Source: Rhodoferax sp. (GTDB lineage Bacteria > Pseudomonadota > Gammaproteobacteria > Burkholderiales > Burkholderiaceae_C). Taken from it: a stretch of DNA of 5,172 nt. A program made the position numbers and the translations under genes. Location: NCBI GenBank assembly GCA_028292305.1, contig JAQGMQ010000218.1:1-5172 (forward strand). The letters are read 5' to 3'. The stretch's first letter is position 1. Every line of letters starts with the position of its first letter. Shown here one piece after another: positions 1 to 5,172 of the stretch. Under the pieces are notes generated by a model, which was not told the DNA's origin, ran no database searches, and was given only the letters and a program-made list of their open reading frames with translations.

Positions 1-1032
1 GACCTGAACCACACCGGCGCGCACAAGATCAACAACGTGATCGGCCAGGCGATGCTGGCGCGCCGCATGGGCAAGCCGCGCATCATAGCCGACACCGGTG
101 CCGGCCAGCACGGCGTGGACAACGCCACCATCTGCGCGCGCTACGGCCTGGAATGCATCGTCTACATGGGCAGCGAAGACGTGAAGCGGCAAAGCCCCAA
201 CGACTACCGCATGAAGCTGCTCGGCGCCACCGTGGTGCCGGTGGAAAGCGGCAGCAAGACGCTGAAGGACGCGCTGAACGAGGCCATGCGCGATTGGGTG
301 GCCAACGTGGACAACACCTTCTACATCATCGGCACCGTGGCTGGCCCGCACCCGTATCCGATGATGGTGCGCGACTTCCAGAGCGTGATCGGCGAGGAAT
401 GTCTGGTGCAGATGCCCGAGATGCTGGCCGCGGCCGGCTGCAAGACGGCCCAGCCCGACGCAGTGCTGGCCTGCGTGGGCGGCGGCAGCAACGCCATGGG
501 CATCTTCTACCCCTACATCAACGAGGCCGCGACCCGGCTGATCGGCATCGAAGCGGCGGGCCTCGGCCTGGAGTCGGGCAAACACTCGGCGTCGCTGCAA
601 AAAGGCAGCGCGGGCGTGCTGCACGGCAACCGCACCTACCTGCTGCAGGACGAGAACGGCCAGGTCACCGAGACCCACAGCATCAGCGCCGGGCTCGACT
701 ACCCGGGCGTCGGCCCGGAGCATGCGTTCCTGAAGGACATCGGCCGCGCCGAATACGTGGGCATCACTGACATGGAGGCGCTGGAAGCCTTCCATTACAT
801 GTGCCGCACCGAAGGCATCATCCCGGCGCTGGAGTCGAGCCATGCGTTCGCCTACGCGATGAAGCTGGCCAAGACCATGCGCAGCGACCAATCGATTCTG
901 GTGAACCTATCCGGCCGTGGCGACAAGGACATCGGCACGGTGGCCGATCTGTCGGGCACCGATTTCTACGACCGACCATCGATGCGTGGCCTCGCCGTCA
1001 AGGGCGCAAGCCTCCAGAAGGAAGCCGCATGA
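1..1032 (+). CDS. trpB: Tryptophan synthase beta subunit, 5' end missing
   Basis: This PLP enzyme joins indole and L-serine to give L-tryptophan, acting in a cytoplasmic alpha2-beta2 complex with TrpA. The reading frame is open from base 1; 343 residues are present and about 80-90 N-terminal residues lie outside the window. The PLP-binding lysine is residue 9 of the visible part (HTGAHK, bases 25-27; Lys87 in Salmonella numbering). The phosphate-binding loop GGGSNA is at residues 160-165, GLDYPGVGPEH with Asp233 (Asp305 equivalent) follows, and NLSGRGDKD at 302-310 carries the serine facing the PLP ring. Arg63 matches Arg141. Oddly, visible residue 31 (bases 91-93) is Asp where the family has catalytic Glu109 (IADTGAGQHG instead of IAETGAGQHG). 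Residues 40-41 (Asp-Asn) and 68 (Asp) also differ from the usual Ala-Thr and Val. Its stop codon overlaps the trpA start, so the two are translationally coupled. The identity is certain; whether full activity is kept is not. Confidence 0.97.
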   Translation, partial: DLNHTGAHKINNVIGQAMLARRMGKPRIIADTGAGQHGVDNATICARYGLECIVYMGSEDVKRQSPNDYRMKLLGATVVPVESGSKTLKDALNEAMRDWVANVDNTFYIIGTVAGPHPYPMMVRDFQSVIGEECLVQMPEMLAAAGCKTAQPDAVLACVGGGSNAMGIFYPYINEAATRLIGIEAAGLGLESGKHSASLQKGSAGVLHGNRTYLLQDENGQVTETHSISAGLDYPGVGPEHAFLKDIGRAEYVGITDMEALEAFHYMCRTEGIIPALESSHAFAYAMKLAKTMRSDQSILVNLSGRGDKDIGTVADLSGTDFYDRPSMRGLAVKGASLQKEAA

Positions 1033-1838
1033 GCCGCATCGCCGCTACTTTCGCCCAGCTGAAGGCCGATGCCCGCAAGGCGCTGATTCCTTACGTCACC
1101 GCCGGCTTCCCGTTCGCCGACGTCACCCCCGAACTCATGCACGGCATGGTGGCCGCGGGTGCCGATGTGATCGAACTCGGCATACCGTTCAGCGACCCGA
1201 TGGCCGATGGCCCGGTGATCCAGAAGGCGGGCGACAAGGCCCTGGCTTTCGGCATCGGCATGGTGCAGGTGCTGGACATGGTGCGCGGCTTCCGCCAGCA
1301 GGACAGCAAGACGCCCGTCGTGCTGATGGGTTACGCCAACCCGGTGGAGCGCTACGACCAGCGCTTCGGCGCGGACGCGTTCATCCGCGACGCGGCCGAG
1401 GCTGGTGTCGACGGCGTGCTGATCGTCGACTATCCGCCAGAGGAATGCGTGGACTTTGCCGCCAAGCTGCGCGCACGCGACATGGACCTGATCTTTCTGC
1501 TGGCGCCTACCTCCACCGATGCGCGCATGCGCCAGGTGGCCGAGGTGGCCAGCGGCTACGTGTACTACGTGTCGCTCAAGGGGGTGACGGGCGCCGGCAC
1601 GCTCGACACCGCCGCGGTCGAGGCCATGCTGCCGCGCATCCGGGCGCATGTGCAGGTGCCCGTGGGTGTCGGCTTCGGCATCCGCGATGCGGCCACGGCG
1701 CAGGCCATTGGCCGCGTGGCCGACGCGGTGGTGATCGGCAGCAAGATCATCCAGCTGATCGAAGACCAGCCCCGAGACAAGGTGGCCGCTGTGGCCGGCG
1801 AATTCCTGCAAGGCATACGAAAAGCGTTGGACGCATAA
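1029..1838 (+). CDS. trpA: Tryptophan synthase alpha subunit
   Basis: TrpA cleaves indole-3-glycerol phosphate to indole and glyceraldehyde-3-phosphate, and indole is channelled to TrpB. The product is 269 residues, normal for this TIM-barrel family. Catalytic Glu49 and Asp60 fall exactly at the Salmonella positions within ELGIPFSDPMADGP. The loop-2 region DYPPEE is at 134-139, and the loop-6 residues GVTGAG (Thr187, Gly188) and the late phosphate-binding glycines (VGVGFGI, then VIGSKII) are present. The ATG at 1029 shares bases with the trpB TGA at 1030-1032 (ATGA overlap), and AAGGA at 1018-1022 lies six bases upstream as a good ribosome binding site. This overlap favours balanced synthesis of the two subunits. 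The frame is open upstream to about 801, but that extension only shadows trpB. Nothing in the protein looks unusual. Confidence 0.98.
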   Translation: MSRIAATFAQLKADARKALIPYVTAGFPFADVTPELMHGMVAAGADVIELGIPFSDPMADGPVIQKAGDKALAFGIGMVQVLDMVRGFRQQDSKTPVVLMGYANPVERYDQRFGADAFIRDAAEAGVDGVLIVDYPPEECVDFAAKLRARDMDLIFLLAPTSTDARMRQVAEVASGYVYYVSLKGVTGAGTLDTAAVEAMLPRIRAHVQVPVGVGFGIRDAATAQAIGRVADAVVIGSKIIQLIEDQPRDKVAAVAGEFLQGIRKALDA

Positions 1839-1917
1839 TCCGCCTTCTTCTTACCCGGGGTGGAGGCCACCCCGACAGCGCCGCCCGGCAGCGCTCACCC
1901 CGTGAGGAACCGAAAAC
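1839..1917 (+). promoter_or_regulatory. trpA-accD spacer with accD ribosome binding site and alternative RNA hairpins
   Basis: GAGGA at 1904-1908, nine bases before the accD ATG, is a strong Shine-Dalgarno site and fixes that start. Upstream, 1856-1863 and 1867-1874 form a perfect 8-bp stem with a 3-base loop, and AGCGC (1877-1881) can pair with GCGCT (1891-1895). There is no T-run, so this is not a standard intrinsic terminator. The heptamer CACCCCG occurs twice (1868-1874 and 1896-1902), so the left arm CGGGGTG (1856-1862) can pair with either copy. Choosing the distal copy also allows TTCTTAC (1848-1854) to pair with 1902-1908, including the ribosome binding site. The pairings are seen in the sequence; a regulatory role is inference. 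No convincing sigma-70 promoter is visible, so accD may be read through from trpA. Confidence 0.5.
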
Positions 1918-2790
1918 ATGTCTTGGCTCGAAAAACTCCTTCCTTCGAAAATCCAGCGCTCCGACCCGGCCGACCGCCGCAGCGTGCCCGAAGGCCTGTG
2001 GATCAAGTGCCCCAGCTGCGAAACCGTGCTGTACAAGACCGACCTGGAGCAGAACCAGAACGTCTGCCCCAGCTGCGGCCACCACATGCGCATCGGCGCG
2101 CGGGCGCGGCTCAACGCCTTTCTCGACAACGAAGGCCGTTTCGAGATCGGCCAGGAAGTCATCCCCGTCGACCCGCTGAAGTTCAAGGACAGCCGCAAAT
2201 ACCCTGAGCGCCTGAAGGAAGCGATGGAAAACACTGGCGAGACCGACGCGCTGGTGGTGGTCGGCGGCTCGGTGCACGGCATCAACGTGATCGTGGCCTG
2301 CTTCGAATTCGAATTCATGGGCGGAAGCATGGGCAGCGTGGTCGGCGAGCGCTTTGTGCGCGGCGTGCACGCGGCCATCGAGCAGAAAGTGCCCTTCATC
2401 TGCTTCACCGCCACTGGTGGTGCGCGCATGCAGGAAGGCCTGCTGTCGTTGATGCAGATGGCCAAGACCAACGCATCGCTCACCCGCCTGGCGAAAAAAG
2501 GCCTGCCCTACATCAGCGTGCTGACCGACCCGACCATGGGCGGTGTGAGCGCTGGTTTCGCGTTCGTGGGCGACGTGGTGATTGCCGAGCCCAAGGCGCT
2601 GATCGGCTTTGCCGGCCCGCGCGTTATCGAATCGACGGTGCGGGTGACCTTGCCGGAAGGCTTCCAACGCTCCGAGTTCCTGCAGCAAAAGGGCGCCATC
2701 GACCTGATCTGCAACCGCAAGGACTTGCGCAAGACCATCGCCAACACGCTGGCGATGCTGCAGCGGCAACCGGCGGATGCGGTGGTGTAG
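1918..2790 (+). CDS. accD: Acetyl-CoA carboxylase carboxyltransferase subunit beta
   Basis: AccD pairs with AccA to move the carboxyl group from carboxybiotin on AccB to acetyl-CoA, giving malonyl-CoA, the committed step of fatty acid synthesis in the cytoplasm. The product is 290 residues, close to the usual 290-305. An N-terminal zinc ribbon has Cys31, Cys34, Cys50 and Cys53 (CPSC and CPSCGHH). The crotonase-fold carboxyltransferase domain follows, with TATGGARMQEG at 165-174, DPTMGGVSAGFAF at 204-216, and the oxyanion/CoA-binding region GFAGPRVIEST at 230-240, then LPEGFQRSEFL. All expected motifs are present and undamaged. The start is fixed by GAGGA at 1904-1908 and by the typical opening MSWLEKLLPSKI. 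It follows trpA in the same direction and ends just before a strong terminator. In several betaproteobacteria I would expect folC next; here the next gene is convergent. Confidence 0.98.
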   Translation: MSWLEKLLPSKIQRSDPADRRSVPEGLWIKCPSCETVLYKTDLEQNQNVCPSCGHHMRIGARARLNAFLDNEGRFEIGQEVIPVDPLKFKDSRKYPERLKEAMENTGETDALVVVGGSVHGINVIVACFEFEFMGGSMGSVVGERFVRGVHAAIEQKVPFICFTATGGARMQEGLLSLMQMAKTNASLTRLAKKGLPYISVLTDPTMGGVSAGFAFVGDVVIAEPKALIGFAGPRVIESTVRVTLPEGFQRSEFLQQKGAIDLICNRKDLRKTIANTLAMLQRQPADAVV

Positions 2791-2822
2791 ATCGTTGGTG
2801 CGCCGCGGGTCGGCCGCGAAGC

Positions 2823-2850
2823 AAAGGGACGGTTCTGCCGTCCCTTTTTT
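2823..2850 (+). terminator. Rho-independent terminator after accD
   Basis: AAAGGGACGG (2823-2832) pairs perfectly with CCGTCCCTTT (2838-2847) around a 5-base loop, giving a 10-bp stem that runs into six T residues (2845-2850). It starts about 30 bases after the accD stop and ends the trpBA-accD block. It also sits four bases beyond the stop of the convergent yggT-like gene. Read on the minus strand the same hairpin has only a short, interrupted T tract, so termination in that direction should be weaker but possible. Confidence 0.93.
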
Positions 2851-2853
2851 CGT

Positions 2854-3408
2854 TCAGAGCGTCGACATGGCCGCGCCCATCGCGTGGCCCAGCACGATGG
2901 AAGCCACCTGCAGCAACACCAGCAGGGCCAGCGGCGACAGATCCACACCACTGACCAGCGGGATGATCTTGCGCAACGGCTTGAGCGGCGGTGCGCACAG
3001 CCGCTCGATGATGTCAGCCATGGGTGACCGCGTCTGCATCCACGACAACACGGCATAGATGATGAGAAGGCCGGTCAAGCCGTAGATCGCCATTGCCAGC
3101 AAACCAAACAGCGCCAGCACCGGCAGGGCCAGCAGATTGCCGACCGCGCCCATCAGCAGCCAGAGCACCAGGTACTGCACCAGCTTCAGCAGGAATGCGC
3201 CCAGCAGGCTGGCCACATCCCAACCGCCAACGGCCGGGATCACGCGGCGCAGCGGCAACACCATCCAGTCGGTGAGCGCAAAAACCAGGCTGCCGACAGG
3301 GTTGCGAAACGAGATGCGCTGGTACTGCATGTACACCCGCAGCAAGCAGGCGCTGCCCAGCAAACCAGTCGCAACTTCGAGCAAAAAAGAGAGGATTTGG
3401 TAGAGCAT
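2854..3408 (-). CDS. YggT family integral membrane protein
   Basis: This 184-residue, very hydrophobic protein holds two YGGT repeats. Repeat 1 covers about residues 5-90 and repeat 2 about 100-180. Each has a membrane helix, a polar turn with a proline-rich basic motif (PLRRVIP at 52-58, PLRKIIP at 144-150), then a second helix, consistent with about four membrane segments in the inner membrane. The function of the family is not settled: it has been linked to osmotic or potassium-related stress and, in other bacteria and plastids, to cell division or membrane organisation. The ATG at 3408-3406 was chosen because the family typically opens MLYQI-SFLL. In-frame TTG (3453) and GTG (3450) codons exist upstream but would add a polar, proline-rich stretch. 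No clear Shine-Dalgarno precedes the ATG. The gene is convergent with accD and divergent from the Lon-domain gene; proC, a frequent upstream neighbour, is absent. Confidence 0.9.
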   Translation of the reverse strand: MLYQILSFLLEVATGLLGSACLLRVYMQYQRISFRNPVGSLVFALTDWMVLPLRRVIPAVGGWDVASLLGAFLLKLVQYLVLWLLMGAVGNLLALPVLALFGLLAMAIYGLTGLLIIYAVLSWMQTRSPMADIIERLCAPPLKPLRKIIPLVSGVDLSPLALLVLLQVASIVLGHAMGAAMSTL

Positions 3409-3470
3409 GGACGCGGGGCGTTGAGGTCGTGGGATGATACCGGTTGTCACCAACGCCCATCGAGTTGCCT
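3409..3470. promoter_or_regulatory. Shared divergent promoter region (yggT-like / Lon-domain gene)
   Basis: This 62-base spacer separates two divergently read genes, so both promoters should lie here or extend into the coding starts. On the minus strand TATCAT (3439-3434) matches the -10 consensus at five of six positions and would give a leader of roughly 18 bases. On the plus strand GATGAT (3433-3438) preceded by TGG (3430-3432) resembles an extended -10 element, giving a leader of about 25 bases to the GTG at 3471. The two candidates use nearly the same base pairs. Neither has a good -35 hexamer at the proper distance, so this is a weak call from sequence alone. Confidence 0.35.
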
Positions 3471-4106
3471 GTGTCCAAGTCCCTTGCCTTGTCCGCCCTA
3501 CCCTTGTTCCCCCTGGGTACTGTGCTGTTTCCTGACGGCCTGTTGCCGCTGCGCATTTTCGAAGTGCGCTACCTCGACATGGTCAAGCAGTGTTTCAAGA
3601 GCGGAACGCCCTTCGGCGTGGTGGCGCTGACCCGCGGCATGGAGACACGCCAGGCCGGCGCGGGGCCAGAGACCTTCCACCCGGTCGGCACGCTCGCGCG
3701 CATCACCCACGTCGAAACGCCGCAGCCCGGGTTGCTGGTGATCCAGTGCACCGGCACAGAACGCTTTCAGCTGCGCAGCTCGCACCAGTTGGGCCATGGC
3801 CTGTGGGTGGGCGATGCCGAACTGATCGACGCCGATCTGCCCGTCACCGTGCCGGAGGACCTGCAACATGCAGCCAGCGCGCTGACGCGCCTGATGGACA
3901 CCTTGCGTGAACAGGACGCGGCGCCAGACGGCCTGCCCATCCAGGAGCCATACCGCCTGGACGATGCCGGCTGGCTCGCCAACCGCTGGTGCGAACTGCT
4001 GCCGCTGCCGGTTGCCATGAAGCAGCGCCTGATGACGCTGGACAACCCGCTGGTGCGGTTGGAGCTGATTGGTGACCTGCTGGCGCAGCACCATATCGCC
4101 AACTGA
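3471..4106 (+). CDS. Stand-alone Lon N-terminal (LON substrate-binding) domain protein
   Basis: This 211-residue protein matches the N-terminal substrate-recognition domain of Lon protease (peptidase S16 N-domain), with the hallmark LPLFPLGTVLFPDG at 10-23 and PLRIFEVRYLDMV at 26-38. Further features are GTLARITHVE at 73-82 and, later, a helical C-terminal half ending DNPLVRLELIGDLLAQ. No AAA+ ATPase or Ser-Lys protease domain follows, so it is not Lon itself. Such single-domain proteins are widespread in proteobacteria and uncharacterised; binding of unfolded protein is an inference from the fold. The start is uncertain: no ATG precedes the core motif. GTG at 3471 gives the family-like opening MSKSLALSALPLFPLG but has only a weak upstream GAG. 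TTG at 3444 is the longer alternative, with GGGA at 3431-3434. No terminator is seen before the next gene. Confidence 0.9.
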   Translation: MSKSLALSALPLFPLGTVLFPDGLLPLRIFEVRYLDMVKQCFKSGTPFGVVALTRGMETRQAGAGPETFHPVGTLARITHVETPQPGLLVIQCTGTERFQLRSSHQLGHGLWVGDAELIDADLPVTVPEDLQHAASALTRLMDTLREQDAAPDGLPIQEPYRLDDAGWLANRWCELLPLPVAMKQRLMTLDNPLVRLELIGDLLAQHHIAN

Positions 4107-4141
4107 AGCCACGCTACCGATCGCACCCGCCACAAGCCACG

Positions 4142-5172
4142 ATGTCCCTGTCATCCACACTACCCTTCCTGCCCATGCACCCCATGCTTGCCTGGTCACG
4201 CAACGCGAAGCGAAGCGTGGTGGTGGGGCTGGACGTGGCCATGTCGCTCCTTGCGATGTGGATGGCCTTCACGCTCCGGCTCGACGCGCTGCATTGGCCA
4301 CAGGGCATCCAGTGGGTGATCTACCCGCTGGGGCCGCTGCTGTCGGTGCCGATCTTCGTGCGCTTCGGCCTGTACCGCGCGATCTTTCGCTACACCGGAC
4401 TTGCGGCACTGGCCGCCACGGCTCAGGCGGTAGCGGTGTATGGCGTGTTGCTGCTCGGGACGCTGCTGTGGATGCAGTGGATGAAGTGGGAAGTGGTGCC
4501 GCGCAGCGTGGGGGTGATGCAGCCGTTGATATTTTTGTTGCTGGTGGGGGGGAGCCGGGCGATGGCTCGGTTTTGGCTGGCGGGGGTGTCGGGCGCTGCG
4601 AATAAAACGACAGGGCGACTCCTGATCTATGGCGCAGGCACCGCAGGCGTACAAACTGCCGCGGCGCTGAGCAGTGGCAAGCAGCAGTATCTAGTGCTGG
4701 GCTTCATCGACGACGACGCCTCCAAGGTAGGACGCAGCATCAACGATGTGCGTGTCTATGGGTCAGAGCAGATATCGGCGTTGGTGGGCAGGCTGAAAGT
4801 GACCGACATCCTGCTTGCCCTGCCCAGTGCCACCCGGGAACGTCGGAATCAGATCCTCAAGCAACTTCAGCCCCTTCCCCTGCACGTTCGCACCTTGCCA
4901 GGCCTTGCTGATCTCGCCAGCGGCCGGGTAACCGTGCAGGATATTCGGGAACTCGATGTCGAGGACCTGCTTGGGCGAGAGCCGGTCCCGCCGAACCCCG
5001 AACTGCTGGCACGCAATCTGACGAACAAGGTCGTGCTCGTCACAGGAGCGGGCGGCAGCATTGGCAGCGAGTTGTGCAGGCAGATTCTCCGCGAACAACC
5101 GACGCGTTTGCTGTTGCTCGACCACAGCGAATTCGCGCTATACAGCATCCACGCGGAACTGCAGGGGCTGTG
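4142..5172 (+). CDS. Membrane-anchored nucleotide-sugar epimerase/4,6-dehydratase (WbpM/CapD/PglF type), 3' end missing
   Basis: The frame is open from 4142 to the window end, giving about 343 residues of a family usually 600-670 long. Counting from the ATG at 4142, four hydrophobic segments lie at about 25-45, 57-75, 87-111 and 122-137. A first Rossmann domain carries GAGTAG at 164-169 and continues through VLGFIDDD, DILLALPSATR and LHVRTLPGLADLASGRV. The catalytic short-chain-dehydrogenase domain then begins with TGAGGSIGSEL (301-311; GxxGxxG). Relatives act on UDP-GlcNAc-type sugars at the inner face of the inner membrane to make precursors for O-antigen, capsule or protein glycans. The catalytic Ser/Thr-x-Lys or Tyr-x3-Lys region lies beyond the edge, so C4/C6 dehydratase and epimerase activities cannot be told apart. 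Three in-frame ATGs (4142, 4175, 4184) are possible and none has a clear Shine-Dalgarno; 4142 gives an N-terminal length nearest to WbpM. Codon use becomes less GC-biased after about 4520. Confidence 0.88.
   Translation, partial: MSLSSTLPFLPMHPMLAWSRNAKRSVVVGLDVAMSLLAMWMAFTLRLDALHWPQGIQWVIYPLGPLLSVPIFVRFGLYRAIFRYTGLAALAATAQAVAVYGVLLLGTLLWMQWMKWEVVPRSVGVMQPLIFLLLVGGSRAMARFWLAGVSGAANKTTGRLLIYGAGTAGVQTAAALSSGKQQYLVLGFIDDDASKVGRSINDVRVYGSEQISALVGRLKVTDILLALPSATRERRNQILKQLQPLPLHVRTLPGLADLASGRVTVQDIRELDVEDLLGREPVPPNPELLARNLTNKVVLVTGAGGSIGSELCRQILREQPTRLLLLDHSEFALYSIHAELQGL

Noticed and set aside
966..1811. Antisense open frame opposite trpA
   Set aside because: It mirrors trpA codons, shows no motif, and trpA itself is complete with all catalytic residues.
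1856..1874. Hairpin after trpA as an intrinsic terminator
   Set aside because: The stem is perfect but no T-run follows, so it does not meet the pattern of a Rho-independent terminator.
917..2179. Long plus-strand open frame across trpB, trpA and accD
   Set aside because: Its translation is dominated by Arg, Ala, Gly and His and shares no family motifs; it is an out-of-frame shadow of three well-supported genes in GC-rich DNA.
2302..2316. Repeated palindrome GAATTCGAATTC with two EcoRI-type sites
   Set aside because: It simply encodes Phe-Glu-Phe-Glu-Phe at a conserved place in AccD; no sign of a binding site or cloning junction.
1747..2769. Long antisense open frame opposite trpA and accD
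   Set aside because: It lies fully opposite coding DNA, has a His/Ala/Arg-rich low-information product and no recognisable domain or good start site; expected from GC-rich codon bias.
3498..4199. Antisense open frame opposite the Lon-domain gene
   Set aside because: The plus-strand frame has an unmistakable Lon N-domain; the minus-strand product is Gln/Ala/Arg-rich without motifs.
1..5172. tRNA or rRNA genes, CRISPR array, insertion sequence, toxin-antitoxin or defence system
   Set aside because: No cloverleaf-like segments, regular repeats, terminal inverted repeats, transposase motifs or small paired genes were seen; the coding regions leave little unexplained space.

Overview
The window looks like a chromosomal segment of a high-GC betaproteobacterium, most likely Burkholderiales and probably Comamonadaceae-like. 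The basis is the GC-rich codon choice, the trpB-trpA-accD gene order, and protein sequences that read like that order's versions (remembered family patterns, not a database search). Five genes have a clear family identity and are intact or nearly so; a sixth runs off the right edge.

Left part (1-2850): a co-directional block of trpB (5' end missing), trpA and accD. trpB and trpA overlap by an ATGA junction and encode the two subunits of tryptophan synthase. accD (acetyl-CoA carboxylase carboxyltransferase beta subunit) follows after a 79-base spacer with its own strong ribosome binding site, and a textbook intrinsic terminator closes the block. The trpB product is odd: the residue aligning with the catalytic Glu109 of Salmonella TrpB is Asp, with other unusual changes nearby. 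The trpA-accD spacer can be drawn in two mutually exclusive RNA folds, one of which buries the accD ribosome binding site.

Middle (2854-4106): two divergently transcribed genes. On the minus strand, convergent with accD, is a YggT-family membrane protein with an internal duplication. On the plus strand is a stand-alone Lon N-terminal (substrate-binding) domain protein. They share a spacer of about 60 bases that must hold both promoters.

Right part (4142-5172): the first roughly 343 codons of a membrane-anchored nucleotide-sugar epimerase/dehydratase of the WbpM/CapD/PglF type. It has four predicted membrane segments, a first Rossmann domain, and the start of the catalytic short-chain-dehydrogenase domain. 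Such genes usually sit in surface-polysaccharide or glycan clusters, so the right edge probably begins one.

I see no RNA genes, mobile elements, CRISPR arrays or novel multi-gene system. The window is mostly housekeeping; the most notable items are the TrpB active-site substitution and the accD leader fold, both of which need checking.
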